Assembly: GCA_038659295.1 (NCBI GenBank)
Contig: JASNGC010000001.1
Coordinates: forward strand, 372,001 to 436,000
Direction: 5' to 3'
Length of the DNA stretch: 64,000 nucleotides
Origin: Enterocytospora artemiae
Lineage: Eukaryota; Microsporidia
In this document: positions 58,787 through 64,000 of the stretch, one piece after another
How positions within the stretch are numbered: the stretch's first letter is position 1
Layout of the letters: every line of letters begins with the position of its first letter
Notes under the pieces: model-generated
What the model was told of the DNA's origin: nothing
Database searches by the model: none
What the model saw: only the letters and a program-made list of their open reading frames with translations
Made by a program: the position numbers and the translations under genes

Positions 58787-61171
58787 ATGGCCCAAACATT
58801 GCTACTCGACTTTGGTCAGCAGTCGGTCGACTCGAGGCTTGTCATGAAGGATCCTGAATTGGCACTCAAGATTCTAATTTCTCAACAGTCCATGGGAACC
58901 TTCAACAGGGACCTGCTCCATATACTGATTACAACCATCATGTCGTCAAATAACAATTCCCACAAGAGACTACTGTACTACTATTTTGAGACTATTGTAC
59001 AGGAATCAAGCTTCATCATGTGCATAAATCAGATCAACAAGGACTTGTCCAGTCCAAACGAGTTTGTTAGGGGGTTTGCACTGCGATTGACCTCAAAAAT
59101 TGGAAACTTCGACCATGTCAACCTTAGTCTGGTGAAAGACAACCTGAAGCACAAGTGCTACCATGTTAGACAAAATGCTGTGTATTGTTTGACAGAGTTG
59201 GCAATAAGGTTTGAAGTTGATATTGACCAGGATCTCATTAGCCTGCTCTATAAAGAGAGCAATTCTATGGTAGTTTCCATGATTTTTCATTCGATGGATA
59301 GACTGTCCATCAACATTGAAGAGTTTTTGAATACAAATTATCCTGTGGATGTTCTGGAACTTCTTATCGATAAAACTGATGATATTTTGTTTCTTAAAAA
59401 GTGTATGGAATTGGAATTTCCAAGTGTTGTTTTCAAAGCATCCTGTAAGTTATTGGCGAATGAAGAGACCATTAATAACGATCGGATTATTTCCATTCTG
59501 TCACTAGATAGTACATTCAAGGCTGATTTCGTGGCATACATTGACTATCTCACTGGACTTGGGACAATAGAGTTTCTGGTGCTATTAGATCCTTTTGAAT
59601 TTGCATTTTCGTCCAAGATCATAGATCAAGCAATAAAGCATGTAGAGACCCAAGATTTCTACAGGTTGGTTGATACTCTACATTCCGCATACACAGGGAT
59701 TAATGACTCTTCAGAACCTAGAAGACTGTATAGAACCATGCTCCTTGATAAGATGACAGCATTCGCTTCCTCTCACTGTGTTTACAAAAACGAAATGGTG
59801 GATTGCTGCTTGGAGAGCATCATCTCTGATAGCCCCGACACCGTTTATGCAGGATTGAAGTTTTTGTATGCGATAGAAGCAAATAAGCTTGAGAAACAGA
59901 CAAACATAGTTGACAGGCTAATAGACGCCCTACACAAAATGAGGTTTGGGAAGCTGATCCGATTTACATTTGACATAATCAGCCTAAGCTGTGATAAAGG
60001 ACAGTTTGTGAAGTTATTGGAAAATCTGTCTGCAGAGCTCGACAAGTGCAGTCCGAGTGAAGATTTGGTTGAAGTTGAGAACAAAAATAATGCCGATGAT
60101 CCTTCCATCAGGTCTAGTATGAAGGTTGAGGAGTATGATGGCCCACTTTATCTTTCCATGGACCAGGAGGTATTCTTAGGAACTCATATCTGTGTGAGTT
60201 TGGCGACTATGTACAAGAAAGAATGGGATATGAAGGCAAAGACCATTGGAATTCTGTTAAGATTCATGGACTATGGGAGATTACATCATTTAATGGATAC
60301 GTCCTCACATTCCACAATTATAACAGCTGTTAGATCCCTACTAAACGATTCCAATGAGATTTCGCAGAGTATTAAAACAAATTACAGCTTAGTACATAGG
60401 GATGTGCTAGAGCCCATAAGTTTCGATGCCATTAGTATGTTTCCCCCGCGAAAACACTTTCAGTGGGATGGATCGATGGATACAAAGGAGGCTGTTGTTC
60501 AACTCACCGGTTTGGGAGAGCCATTGTATGTGGAGTGTAATCTCTCATATTCAAAGTATGAATGTGTGTTGGATTTGCTAATAATAAATCAGACAAACTC
60601 TTATCTACAAGATATGGGAATCAATTTTACCCACTCAAAGCACCTTAAGCATGTGAAGGGCAAATGCCTGACGTCCTTACAGCCAAATTCAGCTATTACT
60701 TTCAAGACAAAATTCTCCATTTTAGAGAGTAGTAACTGTTTTATAGCGGGCACAATCCTCTTCCGGTATCCAAATGAGGGTGAATATGGATCCAGACCAT
60801 TCGAATTGAGCTTGGGCGAAATTATAATAGACATAGGCGAATTCCTTGAGGGTGCCTCTGCAGATTTTTCCCAGAATTGGAAGAGGCTGGAGTGGGAAAG
60901 CATTTACTCCCTAACGTCGGTCTTTCCGGACATGGATCTTGTGTTGGACAATATTATAAAGGCTGTAAATGGGAGATTATGCAACAAGGAAAAGGCATAC
61001 AACTTTTTGGTGGCAAATGTAGCCTGCTTCACCATTAAGAAAGCCTATGTTCTAATAAATGTTTGTCTGAGTGAATGCAAAAATGTAGAAATTAGGGTGA
61101 GATCAGTTGATGAAACTATTGTAAGGAGTGTTAGGGATTTAATTAGTGATTGTGTGAAATCAAATCAATAA
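58787..61171 (+). CDS. SEC26: Coatomer beta subunit (COPI)
   Basis: A COPI coat subunit of the adaptin-like half of coatomer. It is a HEAT-repeat solenoid of about 500 residues containing LSSPNEFVRGFALRL and the YHVRQNAVYCL repeats. After a linker near 440-470, a beta-sandwich appendage carries the diagnostic VQLTGLGEPLYVE and DLLIINQTNSYLQD. The length of 794 is short for beta-COP (about 950-970). The frame extends nine codons upstream to a TTG, but the ATG at 58787 stands one base after GCCCC and is chosen. The stop overlaps TCAATAAATA. Confidence 0.93.
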   Translation: MAQTLLLDFGQQSVDSRLVMKDPELALKILISQQSMGTFNRDLLHILITTIMSSNNNSHKRLLYYYFETIVQESSFIMCINQINKDLSSPNEFVRGFALRLTSKIGNFDHVNLSLVKDNLKHKCYHVRQNAVYCLTELAIRFEVDIDQDLISLLYKESNSMVVSMIFHSMDRLSINIEEFLNTNYPVDVLELLIDKTDDILFLKKCMELEFPSVVFKASCKLLANEETINNDRIISILSLDSTFKADFVAYIDYLTGLGTIEFLVLLDPFEFAFSSKIIDQAIKHVETQDFYRLVDTLHSAYTGINDSSEPRRLYRTMLLDKMTAFASSHCVYKNEMVDCCLESIISDSPDTVYAGLKFLYAIEANKLEKQTNIVDRLIDALHKMRFGKLIRFTFDIISLSCDKGQFVKLLENLSAELDKCSPSEDLVEVENKNNADDPSIRSSMKVEEYDGPLYLSMDQEVFLGTHICVSLATMYKKEWDMKAKTIGILLRFMDYGRLHHLMDTSSHSTIITAVRSLLNDSNEISQSIKTNYSLVHRDVLEPISFDAISMFPPRKHFQWDGSMDTKEAVVQLTGLGEPLYVECNLSYSKYECVLDLLIINQTNSYLQDMGINFTHSKHLKHVKGKCLTSLQPNSAITFKTKFSILESSNCFIAGTILFRYPNEGEYGSRPFELSLGEIIIDIGEFLEGASADFSQNWKRLEWESIYSLTSVFPDMDLVLDNIIKAVNGRLCNKEKAYNFLVANVACFTIKKAYVLINVCLSECKNVEIRVRSVDETIVRSVRDLISDCVKSNQ

Positions 61172-61370
61172 ATATATCAAGAACAGATTTATTTTGGTGA
61201 GCGTTCTGGAAATTTTCCTTAGATGCTGTTTGAATACGAAGCGAGAGACGAAAGCAGAGGCGTTTACATCAGCATCTTTCGGTAGTTATGCTGTATAGTG
61301 ACTATATAAAATTCGTTGCAACTCCATGAGCTCACAATTTATCCAGTATTATCAAACCAGACATTGTGTT

Positions 61371-62126
61371 CTAACCTATATACTGCCCTTTTCTTCTCAT
61401 CAACTCAATTTTCATATCAAACAAGTTTAAATTTACTGATCTGAATGCTTTTGCATCATCTATCCTGTTGTTTTTGATTGCACTTTCCAGATTGGCCATA
61501 TTGTTTTCTATCTGTTGATTAATCAAGTCGATTTTCGATTGAATTCGTTTCTTATAAAAATCCTTGTTATTGTGAATCCTGTTGATTAAAATTAAGTTTT
61601 TAAAATAAATCTCCAAATCCGGAAAGTGCATTTTAAGATCGTATAGAGAAACGACCTTCCCAAAATAAGTGGCACCTGTAGTTTTAAGTGTGTTGGCGTC
61701 CTTGCCATCGGACATACCTTCGCACAACCCGAATGTCTTGTGTTGGATTTTGGCAAAAGAATAGTATTTTTCTTTATCCAATAGTACAAAATCACAGATG
61801 TCGAAGAAGTGGCTTTTTTGATCGAAATTCCTGTCATGATGGATATTTTTTATAAATTCAGATGCTTCTTTATATTTCTCATCCTTCATGCTAAGACCAT
61901 TATCACAATTGGTATCACTGTCACCTATTAAGGCATTAATTTTCAATTCAGCAGAATGTAGGCAATCTTCACAAATCTTGTCACAACTCAACCCCTTGCA
62001 CACGAGGCAGGTACCTTTGAATTGGCAGTTTTGTATGAAATCAAATATTTTCGATCTTGTTTGGTGATTCTTCTCTTTCTGGTGGCACTGAAATATTTTA
62101 AAATATCCAGTTAAATTATTTATCAT
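61371..62126 (-). CDS. Unknown cysteine-cluster protein
   Basis: A 251-residue protein from the ATG at 62126. The N-terminal third contains a dense Cys cluster (CQFKGTCLVCKGLSCDKICEDC) preceded by Cys-His and Asn-His pairs, suggesting a zinc-binding module. The remainder is helical, with a long charged helix near the end (INQQIENNMANLESAIKN). I cannot match it to a family, though Cys pairs followed by a coiled coil recall Atg14/Vps38-type proteins. The CCC block is 12 bases from the ATG, further than usual. The start may be inside an intron. Confidence 0.6.
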   Translation of the reverse strand: MINNLTGYFKIFQCHQKEKNHQTRSKIFDFIQNCQFKGTCLVCKGLSCDKICEDCLHSAELKINALIGDSDTNCDNGLSMKDEKYKEASEFIKNIHHDRNFDQKSHFFDICDFVLLDKEKYYSFAKIQHKTFGLCEGMSDGKDANTLKTTGATYFGKVVSLYDLKMHFPDLEIYFKNLILINRIHNNKDFYKKRIQSKIDLINQQIENNMANLESAIKNNRIDDAKAFRSVNLNLFDMKIELMRRKGQYIG

Positions 62127-62179
62127 GGAAGTCAACGGGAATATTTTTAAAAGTTACAAACACACTTGAGTGATCTTAC
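62088..62179 (-). other. Candidate 92-nt intron overlapping the start of the Cys-cluster gene
   Basis: On the minus strand GTAAGA at 62179 and TATTTCAG ending at 62088 border a segment with an internal TTTAAC, a possible branch site. The upstream frame in phase 0 (NNLDLYDNQI) joins directly to CHQKEKNHQ of the gene. That frame has no ATG itself. An ATG at 62312 opens 35 codons (MDSEQC...) in another frame ending in TAA at 62205, so one base of frame shift would be needed. Confidence 0.25.
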
Positions 62180-62410
62180 AATTTGGTTGTCATACAAATC
62201 CAGATTATTCTGAGATTTGCAGTAAGATGTCAGAGAAGTGTTTCAGATCAGAACAATTTTTTAAGCCGTGGTGCAATATATTTTTATTACTAATGCATTG
62301 TTCGGAATCCATCATTATTGATGGTTGTAAAACCAATGAAACTGTGTTTCAGACTAAAACATTCATTGGTGTTTTAAAGAGTTGATAAATAGAATTATAA
62401 GTTTTCAAGA
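62180..62410. other. Intergenic or 5' exon region
   Basis: It contains the 35-codon minus-strand frame 62205-62312 mentioned with the candidate intron. A plus-strand Cys-rich frame across the same bases has no ATG at its beginning. The PH-domain gene starts at 62411 without a CCC block. No RNA gene was recognised. Confidence 0.3.
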
Positions 62411-63820
62411 ATGAGACAAGAAGGTAGTATGCTGGAGAAATTATCTGAAATGGGGATAAAAGAGTCGATGGTAATAGAGGAAATAACAGATGCTGTGGGC
62501 GACTCGAATCTTGGGTTTGATGGGCACACAAATGATCATACAGATGATGTGGATGTAGATCGGGAAATGGCAACCAATGCAGGAGAAAAGTATGTTACAT
62601 TAGAACAAACTGAAGGTTCTTTCGTCAAAATCAACAGCAACAAGAAATCAAATATTGAGTTTTACAATCCCCTGAAGGATTCCGAAAACTTTGAGAGGAA
62701 CTTCTCTGATCAAGAAATATCCCGGAATGGCCGAAATAGAACTAGTGGTGTAAGTAAACACAAAGGTATTGTTAAGCAGAATACGAGATTTAATTATGAA
62801 GAGAAAGGATTGGTAATCTCCACGGCCAACAGCGACAATCAGTTTCTTAGGCCATTCTTCTTTAACAAATTACCAGGCCAGTTGCATTTCGTGGTGGAGT
62901 CCATCCATAATTACAAGCACAGGAACGATGGTACAAAGGTGTCGATAAGAGTGGAGGTCATAAACAGATTTGCCAAGAATAACTTTGAGGTCTATGAATC
63001 CGAGGAAATAGAGGTGCGCAGACCCGAGGAAAATCAGATAAATGGAAGAGAAGAAACCCGTCTTAGCACAAAAAGACTGGATGGTGGATCTGGTAACAGC
63101 CCAAACACTCAAAAGTCTGTTAAAATTGGACATCATATCAAACTGCCCATAGAAAAGCTAACCGATGGGACTATAAAACTCAAGGTTATTCTACTTCAAA
63201 CGAAAAACTCAGTGTCTAGTAAATGCTGTGAGTGCAATTTCGAGCTGGATAGAGTTGCAATCGACACATTTCATAACAAGCTGATTGAAATGAGTGGGAA
63301 CTTTACGAAATATTCATCGAATGGCCTCTTCAAGACAAATATTTTCAAGAGTTTTTCAGAGCTCTTCTACTCTCCAGAATTACCTTCAGAGTCAGTCAAA
63401 ACCTATTGCTCCTATCTTTCTGATGATGAAGTTCCTACAATAAACAGCCCAAGTCCAAGCTCTTTGTTTACCTTGAGCAAGTGGTTAGTAGTCAGAAAAT
63501 ATGCCTATGATCTCATGTTTGCTGGATATATTAATATAAAGGGAGATGTAAATGAGGTTAGCTCATACCTCTGGAAGAGGAGATATGTGAAATGGTATGG
63601 TTATACACTCTATATCTTTAATGAGCACACTAAGAGGATGGTGGGTAGTCTGAATATTGCAGACTCCACGCCCAACAGTCAAAGTTTAGGAAAGGGAATT
63701 GTGGGATTCAAGGTGAAGAATATGGAAATAGAATTGCACTGCGATACGAGTGAGAAAATCCGTGGGATAACCGAGGCGTTGACAATACTTTTTCCAAAGG
63801 TATTGAATGACAATGAATAA
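62411..63820 (+). CDS. PH-domain protein, anillin/Bud4-like
   Basis: A 469-residue protein. The first 150 residues are acidic and disordered. A beta-rich middle domain (about 155-295) with the pattern LHFVVESIHNYKHRNDGTKVSIRVEV resembles the C2-like anillin homology region. A C-terminal PH domain (about 370-465) shows FAGYINIKG, WKRRYVKWYGYTLYIFNE and the closing amphipathic helix. Anillin-homology plus PH at the very C-terminus is the arrangement of anillin, Mid1 and Bud4, scaffolds of the division site. The fold is clear for PH and tentative for the rest. Confidence 0.55.
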   Translation: MRQEGSMLEKLSEMGIKESMVIEEITDAVGDSNLGFDGHTNDHTDDVDVDREMATNAGEKYVTLEQTEGSFVKINSNKKSNIEFYNPLKDSENFERNFSDQEISRNGRNRTSGVSKHKGIVKQNTRFNYEEKGLVISTANSDNQFLRPFFFNKLPGQLHFVVESIHNYKHRNDGTKVSIRVEVINRFAKNNFEVYESEEIEVRRPEENQINGREETRLSTKRLDGGSGNSPNTQKSVKIGHHIKLPIEKLTDGTIKLKVILLQTKNSVSSKCCECNFELDRVAIDTFHNKLIEMSGNFTKYSSNGLFKTNIFKSFSELFYSPELPSESVKTYCSYLSDDEVPTINSPSPSSLFTLSKWLVVRKYAYDLMFAGYINIKGDVNEVSSYLWKRRYVKWYGYTLYIFNEHTKRMVGSLNIADSTPNSQSLGKGIVGFKVKNMEIELHCDTSEKIRGITEALTILFPKVLNDNE

Positions 63821-64000
63821 ATTAGGGAAAGAAGACTTATGTTCTGTTTTGTTTAAAGTCACCACTAATTTCTTGGAAGTAGAATCCATATTGAAGCAAA
63901 ATACTCAGGGTTAGTTATATTTGTTTTTGCATGTTGCCACATAATGGTCAATCAGCATGGGCAAAACACCTGCCTAAAAATATATTGCGTTGTTGTTTGT
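63821..64000. other. Right-edge sequence, no gene established
   Basis: The PH-domain gene stops in GAATAAATT. A minus-strand CCC-ATG pair near 63957 opens only 15 codons. A plus-strand ATG at 63944 opens a frame that runs off the window and cannot be judged. Confidence 0.3.

Noticed and set aside
62170..62385. Cys-rich 71-codon plus-strand frame
   Set aside because: No ATG at its beginning and no CCC block. The cysteines arise on the strand opposite a candidate exon of the neighbouring gene.
63686..63889. 67-codon minus-strand frame at the right edge
   Set aside because: It has an ATG, but two thirds of it is antisense to the PH-domain gene and the start lacks a nearby CCC block.
1..64000. 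tRNA, rRNA, CRISPR and transposable element search by eye
   Set aside because: I saw no A/B-box pair with a foldable cloverleaf, no rRNA-like conserved block, no spaced direct repeats and no transposase or reverse transcriptase frame. A tRNAscan-SE and Infernal run would be needed to exclude small RNAs.

Overview
This window looks like nuclear DNA from a microsporidian-type eukaryote, a highly compacted relative of fungi. All recognisable proteins are eukaryotic: cytosolic ribosomal proteins, COPI subunits, a kinesin, separase, calcineurin, TFIIF and a mitosome-type cysteine desulfurase. Genes lie on both strands with gaps of about 50-480 bases, and 43 protein genes fill 64 kb with almost no introns. 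Many proteins are shorter than their usual fungal or animal relatives. The strongest lineage mark is a CCC (once GGG) block in the last 15 bases or so before the start codon: I count it at 30 of 42 complete starts, and ribosomal-class genes add an AAATTT-like tract. This matches the start-proximal signals known in microsporidia, and I used it to choose starts. The species cannot be named from sequence alone.

Layout. 0-6 kb: a truncated membrane protein, an unknown protein with a membrane tail, a Rab5-type GTPase, a Cfd1-type Fe-S scaffold ATPase and a Ser/Lys-rich unknown. 6-16.6 kb: CAF1 deadenylase, a GPAT3/4-type acyltransferase, a GH19-like secreted protein, eS4, a kinesin, an ABCB half transporter and a coiled-coil protein. 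17-25.3 kb: two unknowns, a GLTSCR1-like protein, RtcB and beta'-COP. 25.5-31.7 kb: a small helical protein, calcineurin A with a long tail, uS15, an acidic unknown and Dbp2. 31.8-42.2 kb: Elp3, separase, a WDR6-like and a BRWD/PHIP-like protein. 42.4-48.3 kb: Trm112, TFIIF beta, Ola1, an unknown, uL14 and NAD kinase. 48.4-52.7 kb: two tandem short-chain-dehydrogenase paralogues without the catalytic Tyr/Lys, a membrane protein and DcpS. 53-63.8 kb: Nfs1, a Brix protein, Chl1-type helicase, RACK1, beta-COP, a cysteine-cluster protein and a PH-domain protein.

Functional links. Four genes serve tRNA maturation or modification (RtcB, Elp3, WDR6-like, Trm112). Two serve Fe-S assembly (Nfs1, Cfd1), and their clients Elp3 and Chl1 are in the same window. 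Separase and Chl1 act on sister chromatids. beta-COP, beta'-COP and Rab5 serve membrane traffic. CAF1 and DcpS act at the two ends of mRNA decay. These are scattered, individually promoted genes, not operons.

Most worth a second look: the degenerate tandem dehydrogenase pair with a perfect inverted repeat between them; a start-less 85-codon frame at 50.35-50.60 kb that may be a cryptic exon; two genes whose apparent starts lie inside GTAAG...AG intron-like segments; a GH19-like protein with Asn where the catalytic Glu is expected; and a metazoan-type RtcB. No tRNA, rRNA, transposon or CRISPR array was recognised by eye.
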